A stretch of 64,000 bases of DNA from Cedecea davisae DSM 4568 (GCF_000412335.2 NZ_KE161030.1:4146626-4210625); one strand, 5' to 3'. Shown: positions 1 to 11,074, numbered from the stretch's first letter. Notes: generated by a model from the sequence alone, not told the origin. Translations and numbers: made by a program.

Positions 1-1037
1 CCGCGGGTGAACAGAGCGGAACCGTGGGTACGCGGCAGTACGCCGGTACGAACGTCCAGACCACGAATCATGTCTTTTTCACGGCCATCAATACGCAGCT
101 CGCCAGCCAGAATACGGCTACGAACAACGTTTTTCTCGATAGCGTGCAGAATGTCAGACAGCTCGCCTGCGTCCAGAGACTCGTCTTCTGCGGTCAGGGT
201 TGCGATAACGTCAGCTTTGATGACGTCAACCTGAGCATAACGCTCTTGTTTCTCAGTGATGCGGTAAGCATCGCTCAGACGGGATTCAGCCAGAGCGGCA
301 ACGCGCGCGTTCAGCGCTTCGTTAACGGCTTCAGGCTGCCAATCCCAACGTGGTTTGCCCGCTTCAGCAACCAGAGAGTTGATGTTCTCGATAACAATCT
401 GCTGCTGCTCGTGGCCAAAGACCACCGCGCCCAGCATCTGGTCTTCGCTCAGCAGTTCTGCTTCGGACTCAACCATCAGCACAGCACCTTCGGTACCGGC
501 AACAACCAGATCCAGCTTGCTGGTTTTCAGCTCGTCAGCGGTTGGGTTCAACACGTACTGGTCATTGATGTAACCAACACGAGCGGCACCGATTGGGCCG
601 TTGAAAGGAATACCGGACAGGCTCAGCGCAGCGGATGCGCCAATCATTGCAACGATATCAGGGTGAACCTGTGGGTTAACGGAAACAACGGTCGCGATAA
701 CCTGAACTTCGTTCACGAAGCCTTCCGGGAACAGAGGGCGAACCGGGCGGTCAATCAGACGCGCGATCAGGGTTTCGCCTTCGCTTGGACGGCCTTCACG
801 ACGGAAGAAGCTACCCGGGATACGGCCAGCAGCGTAGGTACGCTCCTGATAGTTTACGGTCAGCGGGAAGAAGTCCTGACCTGCTTTCGCTTTTTTCTGG
901 CCAACAACGGTAACGAATACCGCGGTGTCATCCATGCTTACCATCACAGCAGCGGTAGCCTGGCGAGCCATCATGCCGGTCTCAAGAGTGACCGTATGTT
1001 GACCATACTGGAATTTACGAACGATCGGATTTAGCAA
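1..1037 (-). CDS. pnp: Polynucleotide phosphorylase, N-terminal part (cut by window edge)
   Basis: PNPase is the phosphorolytic 3'-5' exoribonuclease that forms the RNA degradosome with RNase E. Only the first 345 codons are inside the window. They cover the first RNase PH-like domain and the following helical domain, including the loop [12 protein letters not shown] near residue 77. The KH and S1 domains lie beyond the edge. The first codon is TTG (minus strand, 1037-1035), read as MLNPIVRKF, with an AAGGAT ribosome-binding site just upstream. A TTG start is also what I recall for E. coli pnp. It lies downstream of rpsO in the same direction, and the leader between them carries a long hairpin that fits the known RNase III/PNPase autoregulation. 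Confidence 0.97.
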   Translation of the reverse strand, partial: MLNPIVRKFQYGQHTVTLETGMMARQATAAVMVSMDDTAVFVTVVGQKKAKAGQDFFPLTVNYQERTYAAGRIPGSFFRREGRPSEGETLIARLIDRPVRPLFPEGFVNEVQVIATVVSVNPQVHPDIVAMIGASAALSLSGIPFNGPIGAARVGYINDQYVLNPTADELKTSKLDLVVAGTEGAVLMVESEAELLSEDQMLGAVVFGHEQQQIVIENINSLVAEAGKPRWDWQPEAVNEALNARVAALAESRLSDAYRITEKQERYAQVDVIKADVIATLTAEDESLDAGELSDILHAIEKNVVRSRILAGELRIDGREKDMIRGLDVRTGVLPRTHGSALFTR

Positions 1038-1112
1038 GATAAGATCCTTTAAAATGACGGGCAGCACGTGGCTTCACGCGCCGCCGTTGATACCCGATCT
1101 TCATCACATCCT

Positions 1113-1172
1113 CGCGACTAATGACAACCCTAACCCACTCTCCTGCGGGTAAAGCCTCTCATTAGCCGCGCG
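1113..1172 (-). promoter_or_regulatory. pnp leader long hairpin (RNase III processing stem)
   Basis: The two arms CGCGACTAATGA and TCATTAGCCGCG are almost perfectly complementary, and an inner stem GGGTTAG/TTTACCC closes the loop. In E. coli the pnp leader folds into a long stem cut by RNase III, after which PNPase destabilises its own mRNA. Position and shape match that element. The RNase III role is inferred from the family, not shown by sequence alone. Confidence 0.7.
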
Positions 1173-1241
1173 AACCTCTGCAATAAAGATCACACTCAGC
1201 AACAATACATTAGTTTCCATAGAATTGCTGCCGTCTGGTTG

Positions 1242-1271
1242 AAAAAAGGGGCCCTTACAGGCCCCTTTTTC
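1242..1271 (-). terminator. Bidirectional intrinsic terminator between rpsO and pnp
   Basis: The stem GGGGCC/GGCCCC has a six-base loop, with six A on one side and five T on the other, so it can act in both directions. It would reduce rpsO read-through into pnp and could end SraG on the other strand. Confidence 0.85.
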
Positions 1272-1286
1272 TGAAACTCGCAAGAA

Positions 1287-1661
<375 letters not shown>

Positions 1662-1666
1662 GCGCT

Positions 1667-1695
1667 ATTTTACCTGTAGCGCTCTTTTACCGCAA
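1667..1695 (-). promoter_or_regulatory. Sigma-70 promoter for rpsO
   Basis: Reading the minus strand, a -35 TTGCGG and a -10 TAAAAT are separated by exactly 17 nt. The predicted start is about 100 nt upstream of the rpsO ATG, just after the truB stop. This matches the separate rpsO promoter known in E. coli. Confidence 0.75.
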
Positions 1696-1709
1696 GGTAG
1701 CGGCAAAAG

Positions 1710-2654
1710 TCAGACTGGATATTCGACCACTAAACGACGCGGCGCAACGCGGCCATCATCGTCAATTTCGGCCATACCGATAAACTTGTGTTCTTCGCCT
1801 TCGGTTACCCGCACCAGCCCTTCGGCAGGCACGCCGTTAACCCGCACCGGCTGGCCGTTCTTAAAGTAGACGGCAACTTCGGAGAGCAGGTTAACGACCG
1901 GAAAATCTGAGGCCGGGCTGTCCATTGGCATCAGCAGCGGGTCAAGCAGCTCTGAAGGCGCAATCTCCTGCCGGTGGGCCTGCTCAATCAGCTCATTGAG
2001 CTGTTCCAGCGTCACCATGCGCTCAACCGGGTACTTACTCACCGCCAGGCGACGCAGGAAAGTAACATGCGCCCCACAGCCCAGCTTTTCACCGAGATCG
2101 TCAATGATGGTACGGATGTAAGTGCCTTTGGAACAGTGAACTTCAAGCTCCAGCTCATTGCCTTCATGGCGAATAAACAGCAGCTCATAAACCACGATAG
2201 CGCGCGACTCACGAGGGACTTCAATGCCCTGGCGAGCGTATTCGTAAAGCGGCTTGCCCTGGTATTTCAGCGCGGAATACATCGACGGGATCTGCTGAGT
2301 TTCACCGCGGAAACTTTCCAGCGCATCCGCCAGAGCCTGCTCGCTAAAGTTTACCGGACGCTCTTCAACTACCGTGCCGTCGGCATCGGACGTATCGGTA
2401 CGCTGCCCGAGACGAGCAATCACCCGATAGCGTTTATCGGAGTCCAGCAGGTACTGAGAGAACTTTGTCGCCTCTCCCAGACAGATAGGCAACATGCCGG
2501 TAGCCAGCGGATCCAGCGCGCCGGTATGACCCGCGCGGTTAGCGTTATAGAGGCGCTTTACTTTTTGCAGCGCATCGTTAGAGGAAAGACCCTGAGGCTT
2601 ATCCAGCAACAGCACGCCGTGTATATCACGACCGCGACGACGAGGACGACTCAT
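1710..2654 (-). CDS. truB: tRNA pseudouridine-55 synthase
   Basis: TruB isomerises U55 in the T-loop of tRNAs to pseudouridine and acts as a tRNA chaperone. The product has 314 residues, the same as E. coli. The catalytic aspartate is D48 in [14 protein letters not shown], and the C-terminal PUA-like domain ends in RRLVVEYPV. The ATG chosen shares one base with the rbfA stop (TGATG), so the two genes are translationally coupled. A TTG one codon earlier is possible but unnecessary. It is part of the rimP-nusA-infB-rbfA-truB transcript. Confidence 0.98.
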   Translation of the reverse strand: MSRPRRRGRDIHGVLLLDKPQGLSSNDALQKVKRLYNANRAGHTGALDPLATGMLPICLGEATKFSQYLLDSDKRYRVIARLGQRTDTSDADGTVVEERPVNFSEQALADALESFRGETQQIPSMYSALKYQGKPLYEYARQGIEVPRESRAIVVYELLFIRHEGNELELEVHCSKGTYIRTIIDDLGEKLGCGAHVTFLRRLAVSKYPVERMVTLEQLNELIEQAHRQEIAPSELLDPLLMPMDSPASDFPVVNLLSEVAVYFKNGQPVRVNGVPAEGLVRVTEGEEHKFIGMAEIDDDGRVAPRRLVVEYPV

Positions 2655-3055
2655 CAATCCTCCTTGCTGTCGTCCGTATTCACGCGACGCTCGTCATCGT
2701 GACGGATGACATTGGAGACCAGGTTGGACATACGCATCCCTTCAACCAGCGAGTTATCGTAGAAGAAGGTCAGTTCAGGCACGATGCGCAGACGCATAGC
2801 TTTGCCAACCAGAGTGCGGATGTAGCCGGAAGCGTCCTGAAGAACTTTGATGCCTTCTTTGATGGCTTCTTCGTCTTTATCGTTCAGGAAAGTCACGAAC
2901 ACTTTGGCATAGGCCAGGTCACGGGAGACTTCAACACCGGAAACGGTGGTCATCATGCCCAGACGCGGATCTTTGATTTCACGCTGCAGGATAATGGCAA
3001 TTTCTTTTTGCAGTTCCTGAGAAACGCGCTGTGGGCGACCAAATTCTTTCGCCAT
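2654..3055 (-). CDS. rbfA: 30S ribosome-binding factor A
   Basis: RbfA is a small KH-fold protein that binds the 30S subunit, helps mature the 5' end of 16S rRNA, and is needed for growth in the cold. The product of 133 residues starts [16 protein letters not shown] and keeps the core [24 protein letters not shown]. An in-frame extension of ten codons upstream is ignored because MAKEFGRP is the family start. It lies between infB and truB, overlapping truB by one base. Confidence 0.98.
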   Translation of the reverse strand: MAKEFGRPQRVSQELQKEIAIILQREIKDPRLGMMTTVSGVEVSRDLAYAKVFVTFLNDKDEEAIKEGIKVLQDASGYIRTLVGKAMRLRIVPELTFFYDNSLVEGMRMSNLVSNVIRHDDERRVNTDDSKED

Positions 3056-3120
3056 AATAATTTCTCCAGACAAAACGGGGGGCACTTGGCCCCCCTGAAA
3101 TAGTAGATGCGGTACGGCTA

Positions 3121-5814
3121 TCAGGAGATGGTACGCTTGATCTCGATAATTTCGAAGACTTCGATCATATCGCCCACGCGCACGTCGTTGTAGTTCTTAA
3201 CGCCGATACCACATTCCATGCCGTTACGGACTTCGCTGGCGTCATCTTTGAAGCGGCGCAGAGATTCCAGCTCGCCTTCATAGATAACCACGTTGTCACG
3301 CAGTACGCGGATTGGGTTATGACGTTTAACCACACCTTCGGTAACCATACAGCCAGCGATCGCGCCAAATTTAGGTGATTTAAACACATCACGTACTTCG
3401 GCCAGACCGAGGATCTGCTGTTTCAGTTCTGGTGACAGCATGCCGCTCATCGCAGCTTTAACTTCGTCAATCAGGTTATAGATGACGGAGTAGTAACGCA
3501 GATCCAAGCTTTCAGCTTCGATTACGCGGCGAGCAGAAGCGTCGGCACGAACGTTGAAGCCAACCAGAATTGCGTTGGATGCCGCTGCCAGAGTCGCGTC
3601 GGTTTCAGTGATCCCGCCCACGCCAGAACCGATGATTTTAACTTTAACTTCATCAGTAGACAGTTTCAGCAGGGAGTCGCTGATAGCTTCCACAGAACCC
3701 TGAACGTCTGCTTTCAGCACGATGTTCACTTCGGACACTTCGCCTTCGGTCATGTTGGCGAACATGTTTTCCAGTTTGGATTTCTGCTGGCGAGCCAGTT
3801 TAACTTCGCGGAATTTACCCTGACGGTACAGAGCAACTTCACGGGCTTTCTTCTCGTCACGAACAACGGTAACTTCGTCACCCGCAGCCGGAACGCCGGA
3901 CAGACCGAGGATCTCGACCGGAATAGATGGGCCCGCTTCGGTCACTTCACGACCCAGTTCGTCACGCATCGCACGCACGCGGCCGTATTCGAAGCCACAC
4001 AGTACGATATCGCCTTTGTTCAGCGTACCTTCACGTACCAGAACGGTAGCAACCGGACCACGACCTTTATCCAGGAAGGATTCGATAACTACGCCGCTTG
4101 CCATACCTTTACGCACGGCTTTCAGTTCCAGAACTTCGGCCTGCAGCAGGATTGCGTCCAGCAGCTCGTCGATACCGGTACCGGCTTTTGCAGATACGTG
4201 GATGAACTGGCTCTCGCCGCCCCACTCTTCCGGCATGATGCCGTGCTGGGACAGTTCTTGCTTAACGCGATCTGGATCGGCTTCTGGCTTATCGATTTTG
4301 TTAACCGCAACAACAACCGGCACCTGCGCCGCTTTTGCGTGCTGGATAGCTTCGATAGTCTGCGGCATCACGCCATCGTCGGCAGCAACAACCAGAACAA
4401 CGATATCCGTTGCCTGAGCACCACGAGCACGCATAGAGGTAAACGCTGCGTGTCCCGGGGTATCCAGGAAGGTAACCATGCCGTTGTCGGTTTCTACGTG
4501 GTAAGCACCGATATGCTGGGTAATACCACCCGCTTCGCCGGAGGCCACTTTAGTAGAACGAATATAGTCGAGCAGAGACGTTTTACCGTGGTCAACGTGA
4601 CCCATGATGGTCACAACCGGGGCGCGAGTTTCGGTCGCTGCACCGGTATCACGGTCGCTCATTACCGCTTCTTCCAGCTCGTTTTCACGACGCAGGATAA
4701 CTTTGTGGCCCATCTCTTCAGCAACCAGCTGAGCTGTTTCCTGATCGATAACCTGGTTGATGGTCGCCATTGCGCCCAGTTTCATCATCGCTTTGATGAC
4801 CTGAGAGCCTTTAACAGCCATTTTGTTAGCCAGTTCGGCTACGGTTACGGTTTCGCCGATTACGACGTCACGGTTAACCGCCTGAACAGGCTTGGTGAAG
4901 CCCTGTTGCAGAGAGCTTGGCTTACGCTTGCCTTTGCCACCGCGAACGGCTGCACGAGCCTCTTCACGATCGGCTTTAGACTCGCCGTGCTTACCGCCGG
5001 CTTTTTTCTGACGAGGTGCTTTTGCAGCAGTACGACCACGGCCGCGGCCGCCTTCTACTTCACGGTCGTTTTCGTCTTCAGCCTGGCGAGCGTGCTGAGA
5101 AGTGGTTACGTGGTAATCGGACTTATCGTCTTCCACTTTCTCTTTTTCCTGCTCTTCCCAAACACCAGCGTTGGCTTCAGCCATTTTACGGGCCTCTTCT
5201 GCCACACGACGGGCGTCTTCTTCAAGTTTGCGACGGGCTTCTTCTTCAGCTTTACGCTTCAGTTCGGCAGCTTCCGCTTCACGGCGAGCTTTCTCGGCAT
5301 GGGCGGCTTTCGTCATTTCGTCAGTTGGTTGATTGCTCACTTTGTCTTTTTCCGCAGCTTCACGTTTCGCTTTATCAGCGGCTTCGCGCTTAGCTTGTTC
5401 TTCAGCATCACGCTTAGCTTTTTCTTGTGCCTCACGTTTGGCAGCTTCCTCTGCCTCACGACGGGCTTGCTCTTCCGCTTCACGCTGCGCCTGTTCTTCC
5501 ACTGCAAGGCGCTCGGCCTCTTGCGGATCACGTTTTACAAAGGTGCGCTTCTTGCGGACTTCGATTTGTACCGATTTACTTTTCCCACCGGTACCTGGAA
5601 TGTTTAAAGTACTGCGCGTTTTGCGCTGTAAAGTCAACTTGTCTGGGCCTGAGCCATGTTCACGGTTCAGGTGGGCCAGCAGAGTTTGCTTCTCTTGCGC
5701 CGAAACAGAATCATCAGCAGACTTCGGGATCCCTGCATCAGCAAATTGCTGTACCAGGCGGTCCACGGAGGTCTGAATCTCTGCGGCCAGCGCTTTTACG
5801 GTTACATCTGTCAT
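3121..5814 (-). CDS. infB: Translation initiation factor IF-2
   Basis: IF-2 is the GTPase that brings fMet-tRNA to the 30S subunit and promotes subunit joining. At 897 residues it is slightly longer than the E. coli form (890). An N-terminal IF2_N domain is followed by a long Glu/Lys/Arg/Ala-rich repeat (about residues 95-215) of the KREAEEQA type, then a second IF2_N domain. The G domain has GHVDHGKTS near residue 403, DTPGH and NKID, followed by the C-terminal domains. A GTG codon at residue 159 (KVSNQ) corresponds to the internal start that gives the shorter IF2-2 form in E. coli. It is co-transcribed with nusA and rbfA. Confidence 0.98.
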   Translation of the reverse strand: MTDVTVKALAAEIQTSVDRLVQQFADAGIPKSADDSVSAQEKQTLLAHLNREHGSGPDKLTLQRKTRSTLNIPGTGGKSKSVQIEVRKKRTFVKRDPQEAERLAVEEQAQREAEEQARREAEEAAKREAQEKAKRDAEEQAKREAADKAKREAAEKDKVSNQPTDEMTKAAHAEKARREAEAAELKRKAEEEARRKLEEDARRVAEEARKMAEANAGVWEEQEKEKVEDDKSDYHVTTSQHARQAEDENDREVEGGRGRGRTAAKAPRQKKAGGKHGESKADREEARAAVRGGKGKRKPSSLQQGFTKPVQAVNRDVVIGETVTVAELANKMAVKGSQVIKAMMKLGAMATINQVIDQETAQLVAEEMGHKVILRRENELEEAVMSDRDTGAATETRAPVVTIMGHVDHGKTSLLDYIRSTKVASGEAGGITQHIGAYHVETDNGMVTFLDTPGHAAFTSMRARGAQATDIVVLVVAADDGVMPQTIEAIQHAKAAQVPVVVAVNKIDKPEADPDRVKQELSQHGIMPEEWGGESQFIHVSAKAGTGIDELLDAILLQAEVLELKAVRKGMASGVVIESFLDKGRGPVATVLVREGTLNKGDIVLCGFEYGRVRAMRDELGREVTEAGPSIPVEILGLSGVPAAGDEVTVVRDEKKAREVALYRQGKFREVKLARQQKSKLENMFANMTEGEVSEVNIVLKADVQGSVEAISDSLLKLSTDEVKVKIIGSGVGGITETDATLAAASNAILVGFNVRADASARRVIEAESLDLRYYSVIYNLIDEVKAAMSGMLSPELKQQILGLAEVRDVFKSPKFGAIAGCMVTEGVVKRHNPIRVLRDNVVIYEGELESLRRFKDDASEVRNGMECGIGVKNYNDVRVGDMIEVFEIIEIKRTIS

Positions 5815-5838
5815 GCTGTTCCTTCCTGCTACAGTTTA

Positions 5839-7326
5839 TTACGCTTCGCCGCCAAACCAGCAAATATTGCGCGCTGCCATAATCAGTTCGCCGGCTTTCT
5901 CGTCCGTTAAGCCTTCGATATCTGACAGGTCGTCAACACCTTGCTCAGCAAGGTCTTCCAGCGAGCTAACACCACGCGCGGCCAGTTTAAAGGCCATCTG
6001 GCGATCCAGACCTTCGAGACTCAGCAGATCCTCGGTAGGTTTCTTATCGCCGAGGCTCTCTTCCTGGGCCAGAGCCAGTGTGGTGAGCGCGTTTTTAGCG
6101 CGATCGCGTAATGCTTCCACGGTGTCTTCATCAAGGCCGTCGACTTCCAGCAGCTCTTTCATTGGCACATAGGCCAGTTCTTCGAGCGTGGAGAAGCCTT
6201 CTTCGACCAACACGGTGGCGAAATCCTCGTCAATATCGAGGTACTTGGTAAAGGTATCAATAGCCGCGTGCGCTTCAGCCTGATGTTTAGCCTGCAGGTC
6301 GTCAACGGTCATAACGTTGAGCTCCCAGCCGCTCAGCTGTGATGCCAGGCGAACGTTCTGACCGTTACGGCCGATGGCCTGCGCCAGATTGCCTGCCTCT
6401 ACCGCGATATCCATCGTATGTTTGTCTTCATCGACAACGATGGATGCTACGTCGGCTGGTGCCATTGCGTTGATAACAAACTGCGCAGGATTATCGTCCC
6501 ACAGCACGATATCAATACGCTCACCGCCTAACTCAGTAGAAACCGCCTGAACACGCGCACCACGCATACCTACGCAGGCGCCGACCGGATCGATGCGTTT
6601 GTCGTTGGTTTTAACGGCGATTTTGGCTCGGGAGCCAGGATCGCGTGCAGCGGCTTTAATTTCGATAACTTCTTCGCCGATTTCCGGCACTTCGATGCGG
6701 AACAGTTCGATCAGCATTTCCGGTTTGGAACGGCTAACAAACAGCTGCGCGCCGCGAGCTTCAGGACGCACGGCATAAAGAACGCCACGAATACGGTCGC
6801 CCGGACGGAAGTTCTCACGCGGAAGCATGTCTTCGCGCAGGATTACGGCTTCAGCATTGCTGCCGAGGTCGAGAGAGATATTGTCGCGGTTAACTTTCTT
6901 CACTACGCCGGTGATTATCTCACCTTCGTGCTCACGGAACTGATCGACAACCATCGCGCGCTCGGCTTCGCGCACTTTCTGCACGATAACCTGCTTAGCG
7001 GTCTGGGTAGTGATACGGTCAAAGGTGACAGATTCAATCTGGTCTTCAACATATTCACCGACGGTAAACGCCGGGTCTTCGAACTGGGCAGCTTCGAGCG
7101 TAATTTCACGCGTAGGCTGGGTCACTTCTTCGACAATAACCCAACGACGGAAAGTATCGAAATCACCGCTTTTACGGTCAATTTCTACGCGGACGTCAAT
7201 CTCTTGCTCGTATTTTTTCTTAGTCGCCGTTGCCAGTGCACTTTCCAGCGCCTCGAAAATTTTCTCGCGCGGCAGCGATTTTTCGTTGGAAACTGCTTCG
7301 ACAACAGCCAAAATTTCTTTGTTCAT
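5839..7326 (-). CDS. nusA: Transcription termination/antitermination protein NusA
   Basis: NusA binds RNA polymerase and modulates pausing, intrinsic termination and antitermination. The 495-residue product has the usual order: N-terminal RNAP-binding domain, S1 domain (about 135-200, [22 protein letters not shown]), two KH domains with [10 protein letters not shown] and [13 protein letters not shown], and two acidic C-terminal repeats. Those repeats are typical of gammaproteobacteria and contact the alpha-subunit CTD. It lies between rimP and infB in one operon. Confidence 0.98.
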   Translation of the reverse strand: MNKEILAVVEAVSNEKSLPREKIFEALESALATATKKKYEQEIDVRVEIDRKSGDFDTFRRWVIVEEVTQPTREITLEAAQFEDPAFTVGEYVEDQIESVTFDRITTQTAKQVIVQKVREAERAMVVDQFREHEGEIITGVVKKVNRDNISLDLGSNAEAVILREDMLPRENFRPGDRIRGVLYAVRPEARGAQLFVSRSKPEMLIELFRIEVPEIGEEVIEIKAAARDPGSRAKIAVKTNDKRIDPVGACVGMRGARVQAVSTELGGERIDIVLWDDNPAQFVINAMAPADVASIVVDEDKHTMDIAVEAGNLAQAIGRNGQNVRLASQLSGWELNVMTVDDLQAKHQAEAHAAIDTFTKYLDIDEDFATVLVEEGFSTLEELAYVPMKELLEVDGLDEDTVEALRDRAKNALTTLALAQEESLGDKKPTEDLLSLEGLDRQMAFKLAARGVSSLEDLAEQGVDDLSDIEGLTDEKAGELIMAARNICWFGGEA

Positions 7327-7353
7327 CCTGGGTTTTCACCTCAATCCAAACTA

Positions 7354-7806
7354 TTAAAAGTGGGGTACCAGGTTCGCTTTCTGGATGTTGCTCAGCGCGA
7401 ACACTTCGTCTTTTCCTTCGACCGTAACTGTGATCATCTCACCGTCTACAGCTTTAATAATACCCTGCCATTTGCGACGGTTTTGCACAGCCATACGCAA
7501 TACAATGCTCACTTCTTCGCCGTTAAAGCGAACGTAGTGTTCTGCGGTGAACATTGGGCGATCGAGGCCAGGTGAGGACACTTCCAGGTTATACGCCACG
7601 GTGATAGGGTCTTCGACATCCAGGACTGCACTTACCTGGTGACTGACATCAGCACAATCATCAACATTAATGCCATCTTCACTATCAATATAGATGCGCA
7701 GCGTAGATTGGCGACCCCGAATGAATTCGATGCCGACAAGTTCATAGCCCAGTGCTTCGACCGGTGCTGAAATCATCTCTGTTAATTTTTGCTCTAATGT
7801 GGACAA
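7354..7806 (-). CDS. rimP: Ribosome maturation factor RimP
   Basis: RimP binds early 30S particles and helps 16S rRNA maturation. The 150-residue product starts at a TTG ([11 protein letters not shown]) and ends [11 protein letters not shown], as in E. coli. A GTG two codons earlier gives a 152-residue alternative, and the G-rich stretch before it could serve either start. The core has [29 protein letters not shown] and the C-terminal Sm-like domain. It is the first protein gene of the nusA-infB operon, downstream of a tRNA-fMet gene and a terminator-like hairpin. Confidence 0.95.
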   Translation of the reverse strand: MSTLEQKLTEMISAPVEALGYELVGIEFIRGRQSTLRIYIDSEDGINVDDCADVSHQVSAVLDVEDPITVAYNLEVSSPGLDRPMFTAEHYVRFNGEEVSIVLRMAVQNRRKWQGIIKAVDGEMITVTVEGKDEVFALSNIQKANLVPHF

Positions 7807-7864
7807 GCCCACCCCCAAGACATAAAAAAAGGGCATATAGCCCAGTTATTCTGAAGTCAGATAA

Positions 7865-7893
7865 CAAAAAACCCCGATAAATCGGGGCTTTAT
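7865..7893 (-). terminator. Terminator/attenuator between metY and rimP
   Basis: On the minus strand, AAGCCCCGATTTATCGGGG is followed by six T. It lies in the leader of rimP-nusA-infB, downstream of tRNA-fMet. In E. coli, terminators at this place allow only part of the transcription to pass into the nusA operon, and NusA itself may affect this. The hairpin is seen; its attenuator role is from family knowledge. Confidence 0.8.
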
Positions 7894-8017
7894 ATAACTG
7901 AACCCTGTATGCCGCAACTGCGGCCCGGACACCGTCCAGGAGAATTTTTTTCTAAATTCTTCGCGAAGGCACCGACTGGTGTTCACAGTATATTTGAAAA
8001 ACAACTCTCAGGGAAAG

Positions 8018-8094
<77 letters not shown>

Positions 8095-8110
8095 TCCGAA
8101 AACGTGGCAA

Positions 8111-8139
8111 ATATTACGCCAGTAATGCATTAAATGCAA
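8111..8139 (-). promoter_or_regulatory. metY promoter overlapped by an ArgR-box-like palindrome
   Basis: On the minus strand, TTGCAT and TAATAT are spaced by 17 nt, upstream of tRNA-fMet. The -35 lies inside the perfect inverted repeat TGCAT-TTA-ATGCA. The motif resembles the TTGCATAAAAATTCATT box at the argR promoter in this same window. ArgR (with CRP) control of the metY-nusA operon has been reported for E. coli. ArgR binding here is an inference. Confidence 0.55.
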
Positions 8140-8153
8140 GAATTGCTGGGATT

Positions 8154-8240
8154 TGGTACCGAGGACGGGACTTGAACCCGTAAGCCCAATCGGGCACTAC
8201 CACCTCAAGGTAGCGTGTCTACCAATTCCACCACCTCGGC
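8154..8240 (-). tRNA. leuU: tRNA-Leu (GAG)
   Basis: The 87-nt class II tRNA has a long variable arm. It starts GCCGAGG, carries anticodon GAG in CCTTGAGGTGG, has GGTTCAAGTCC in the T arm, and encodes CCA. It reads CUC/CUU leucine codons. It stands between secG and metY. In E. coli K-12 argG and yhbX separate leuU from metY, but here the gap is under 60 nt. Confidence 0.97.
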
Positions 8241-8289
8241 ACTCTTAAAACACGGCAACTTGCATATTACCGTATTGAAGCTGACAAAC

Positions 8290-8622
8290 TTACTGCGGGA
8301 TATCGCTGCTCGGCTTGGTAGGTGCCGCTGGCGCAGTCTGCTCGGATTTAACCGGCTGACTTAAATTTTCCCACTCACTTCCTTTACTGGTTTTATTGGT
8401 GCTGAGGTTACCCAGAACCAGGCTCAGGATAAAGAACAACGTCGCCAGCACACCGGTCATACGGGTCATGAAGTTACCAGAACCACTTGAACCGAATAAC
8501 GTAGCGGAAGCGCCTGCTCCGAAGGAGGCTCCCATATCAGCGCCTTTACCTTGTTGCAGCATGATGAGACCTACAAGGCCTAAGGCTACAATAAGGAAAA
8601 CAACTAAAAGAGCTTCGTACAT
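8290..8622 (-). CDS. secG: Preprotein translocase subunit SecG
   Basis: SecG is the small auxiliary subunit of the SecYEG channel in the inner membrane. The 110-residue product begins MYEALLVVFLIVALGLVGLIMLQQGKGADMGASFG. It has two membrane spans (about 3-20 and 55-72) joined by the conserved cytoplasmic loop with GASATLFGSSGSGNFMTR. The open frame extends 71 codons upstream, but MYEALL is the family start. It lies between glmM and leuU. Confidence 0.97.
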   Translation of the reverse strand: MYEALLVVFLIVALGLVGLIMLQQGKGADMGASFGAGASATLFGSSGSGNFMTRMTGVLATLFFILSLVLGNLSTNKTSKGSEWENLSQPVKSEQTAPAAPTKPSSDIPQ

Positions 8623-8857
8623 AATCAACCTGTTCCTTGCGGGGTTACCGCACGCCAATTGCTTCAAACCAGTTAAGCGGGCACGTTTGTCATTACCCAC
8701 TGAAGCGGGTGAGAATACTAACCAAAGCCAGACTGGTGCGCAAGGGCAATTTATTAACATTGCACTGACTGCGGAAAAAAACAGCAAACAATCAGCATCT
8801 ACGGGATTTAAAGGCGGTATTTGCCGCCTTTTCAATCAGTTTACGAAGAAAGAAGTC

Positions 8858-10195
8858 TTAAACAGCCTTCACCGCATCGGCAATACGGTTAGCAAATTCC
8901 GTTACCTGCGCTTCATCTTCACCTTCAACCATGACGCGAATAAGCGGTTCGGTGCCGGATTTACGCAGCAGGACACGGCCACGATTGCCTAACGCAGCCT
9001 CAACCTCAGCCGTGACTTTCTTAACGGTTTCATTTTCCAGCGGATCGCCGCTTCCCGCAGTGAAGCGCACATTAACCAGGATTTGAGGGAACAACTTCAT
9101 GCCGCTGCACAGGTCATGCAGGCTCATATGGTTGCGAACCATCGCCGTGAGTACCTGCAGACCTGCGACAATACCGTCTCCGGTAGTCGTTTGATCCAGC
9201 AAAATAACGTGGCCGGAGTTTTCTGCGCCTATACGCCAGCCTTTTTCCTGCAATTTTTCCAGCACGTAGCGGTCGCCCACTTTAGCGCGAACAAAAGGAA
9301 TCCCCAGCTGTTTAAGCGCAACTTCCAGCCCCATATTGCTCATCAGCGTGCCGACGGCACCACCGCGCAACTGGCCCTGGCGCAGCCCTTCGCGAGCAAT
9401 GATATAGAGAATTTGGTCACCATCAACTTTATGACCGAGGTTATCGACCATGATGACGCGGTCACCGTCGCCATCAAAAGCGATACCAAGATCGGCTTTT
9501 TCCGCCAGAACGCGTTCCTGCAACATGCGTACATCTGTCGCACCGCATTTTTCGTTGATGTTTACGCCATCAGGTTCGCAGCCAATGGCGATCACTTTGG
9601 CGCCCAGTTCACGCAGCACGTTCGGCGCGATGTGGTAGGTCGCACCGTTGGCGCAATCCACAACGATTTTCAGGCCGTTGAGGCTTAATTCATTCGGGAA
9701 GGTTCCTTTGCAAAACTCGATATAGCGCCCTGCCGCATCAACAATACGGCTGGCCTTACCGAGCTGAGCGGAGTCCACGCAGGTGATTTCTTTTTCCATT
9801 TCCGCTTCAATGGCTTCTTCAACTTCATCCGGCAGCTTGGTACCGTCGATGGAGAAGAATTTGATGCCGTTATCGTAGAACGGGTTGTGGGATGCGGAAA
9901 TAACGATCCCCGCCTCAGCGCGGAAAGTGCGGGTCAGATAGGCAACCGCAGGCGTTGGCATCGGCCCGGTGAAAGAGGCGGACAGCCCAGCGGCGGCAAG
10001 ACCAGCCTCGAGCGCCGACTCCAGCATGTAGCCAGAAATGCGGGTATCTTTACCGATGATAATTTTACGCGAACCGTGGCGGGCGAGAACTTTACCGGCG
10101 GCCCAGCCCAGCTTTAAAACGAAATCAGGAGTAATAGGCGCATCGCCTACGCGGCCGCGAATGCCATCGGTGCCAAAATATTTACGGTTACTCAT
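8858..10195 (-). CDS. glmM: Phosphoglucosamine mutase
   Basis: GlmM converts glucosamine-6-phosphate to glucosamine-1-phosphate, the step before GlmU on the way to UDP-GlcNAc for peptidoglycan and LPS. The 445-residue product has the phosphoserine S102 in [13 protein letters not shown], the metal-binding loop DGDGDR and the sugar-binding ENSGH. It overlaps the end of folP by eight bases, so the two are one transcript, as in E. coli. RapZ, encoded at 34.7 kb, regulates GlmS, the enzyme acting just before GlmM. Confidence 0.98.
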   Translation of the reverse strand: MSNRKYFGTDGIRGRVGDAPITPDFVLKLGWAAGKVLARHGSRKIIIGKDTRISGYMLESALEAGLAAAGLSASFTGPMPTPAVAYLTRTFRAEAGIVISASHNPFYDNGIKFFSIDGTKLPDEVEEAIEAEMEKEITCVDSAQLGKASRIVDAAGRYIEFCKGTFPNELSLNGLKIVVDCANGATYHIAPNVLRELGAKVIAIGCEPDGVNINEKCGATDVRMLQERVLAEKADLGIAFDGDGDRVIMVDNLGHKVDGDQILYIIAREGLRQGQLRGGAVGTLMSNMGLEVALKQLGIPFVRAKVGDRYVLEKLQEKGWRIGAENSGHVILLDQTTTGDGIVAGLQVLTAMVRNHMSLHDLCSGMKLFPQILVNVRFTAGSGDPLENETVKKVTAEVEAALGNRGRVLLRKSGTEPLIRVMVEGEDEAQVTEFANRIADAVKAV

Positions 10196-11036
10196 AGCGT
10201 TTGTTTTCCTTCGCTGAAAGCGTGGCTTCTACCACGCGCATGGCTTCTACGGTCTCTTTCACATCGTGCACGCGGAGAATATGTGCCCCCTGCATCGCGG
10301 CAATCACCGCGCAGGCCAGACTACCGCTTAGCCGCTGATCGGGGCCAACATTCAATAACTGCCCGACCATGGATTTACGAGACATCCCCACCAGCAGCGG
10401 CATACCGTAGCGGTGGAACTCAGCAAGTCGGGCGAGCAGCTGATAATTGTGGGTGAGATTTTTACCGAAACCAAAGCCCGGGTCGAGCAACAATTTATCT
10501 TTTGCGATACCGGCCGCTTCGCAGCGAGCAATATGTTCAATAAAGAAGCGATCCACATCGGCAAAAACATCCTCATACTGAGGAGCCTGCTGCATGGTTT
10601 TCGGCTCGCCCTGCATATGCATCAGGCAAACCGGCAGCCCCGTTTCGGCCGCTGCCGCCAGGGCGCCCGGCTCCTGCAAGGAACGAATATCATTAATCAG
10701 ATGCGCGCCAACCCTTGCAGACTCACGGATAACCTCTGCTTTTGAGGTATCGACCGAAACCCAGACCTCGAAGCGCTGAGCCAGCGCCTCCACCACCGGG
10801 ATAACCCGAGAAAGCTCTTCATCGGTACTCACCTCTGCGGCTCCGGGCCGCGTAGACTCACCGCCTACGTCGATAATCGTCGCCCCGGCATTAATCATCG
10901 CGTTAGCGTGCTTAAGCGCCTCAATCAATGAGTTGTGCTGCCCGCCGTCGGAAAAAGAGTCCGGCGTGACATTCAAAATGCCCATTACGTGAGGGTGGGA
11001 GAGATCGAGCGTGGTGCCCTGAGCGGTGAGTTTCAT
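10188..11036 (-). CDS. folP: Dihydropteroate synthase
   Basis: FolP condenses p-aminobenzoate with dihydropterin pyrophosphate to give dihydropteroate and is the sulfonamide target. The 282-residue TIM barrel carries [11 protein letters not shown] (about 22-32), [18 protein letters not shown], and the C-terminal [14 protein letters not shown]. All the usual substrate loops are present and I saw no insertion in the resistance-prone loops. It lies downstream of ftsH, separated by a strong terminator, and overlaps glmM. Confidence 0.98.
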   Translation of the reverse strand: MKLTAQGTTLDLSHPHVMGILNVTPDSFSDGGQHNSLIEALKHANAMINAGATIIDVGGESTRPGAAEVSTDEELSRVIPVVEALAQRFEVWVSVDTSKAEVIRESARVGAHLINDIRSLQEPGALAAAAETGLPVCLMHMQGEPKTMQQAPQYEDVFADVDRFFIEHIARCEAAGIAKDKLLLDPGFGFGKNLTHNYQLLARLAEFHRYGMPLLVGMSRKSMVGQLLNVGPDQRLSGSLACAVIAAMQGAHILRVHDVKETVEAMRVVEATLSAKENKRYE

Positions 11037-11074
11037 CGAGATTTCCCTGGTTTGTCTGAGGATCTACAAAAACA

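Larger units (their letters stand above)
1095..1271 (+). ncRNA. sraG: Candidate SraG small RNA, antisense to the pnp leader
   Basis: In E. coli the sRNA SraG is transcribed from the pnp-rpsO gap, opposite to pnp. Here the same gap keeps the arrangement: the plus strand runs through the complement of the pnp leader hairpin and ends at GGGGCC-CTTACA-GGCCCC followed by five T, a good plus-strand terminator. The 3' end is fairly secure. The 5' end is an estimate from remembered length (about 170-175 nt). No promoter was assigned. Confidence 0.45.

Noticed and set aside
24-1034. 336-codon open frame antisense to pnp
   Set aside because: It is the exact complement of the conserved pnp coding sequence; no promoter, no recognisable domain.
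5425-5535. Repetitive DNA in infB (GCTTCACG-type units)
   Set aside because: It is the coding of the KREAEEQA amino-acid repeat of IF-2, not a separate repeat element or CRISPR array.
4198-5607. 469-codon open frame antisense to infB
   Set aside because: It mirrors the low-complexity Glu/Lys/Ala repeat of IF-2, whose complement lacks stops. The protein is Phe/Ser/Leu-rich nonsense without family features or a ribosome-binding site.
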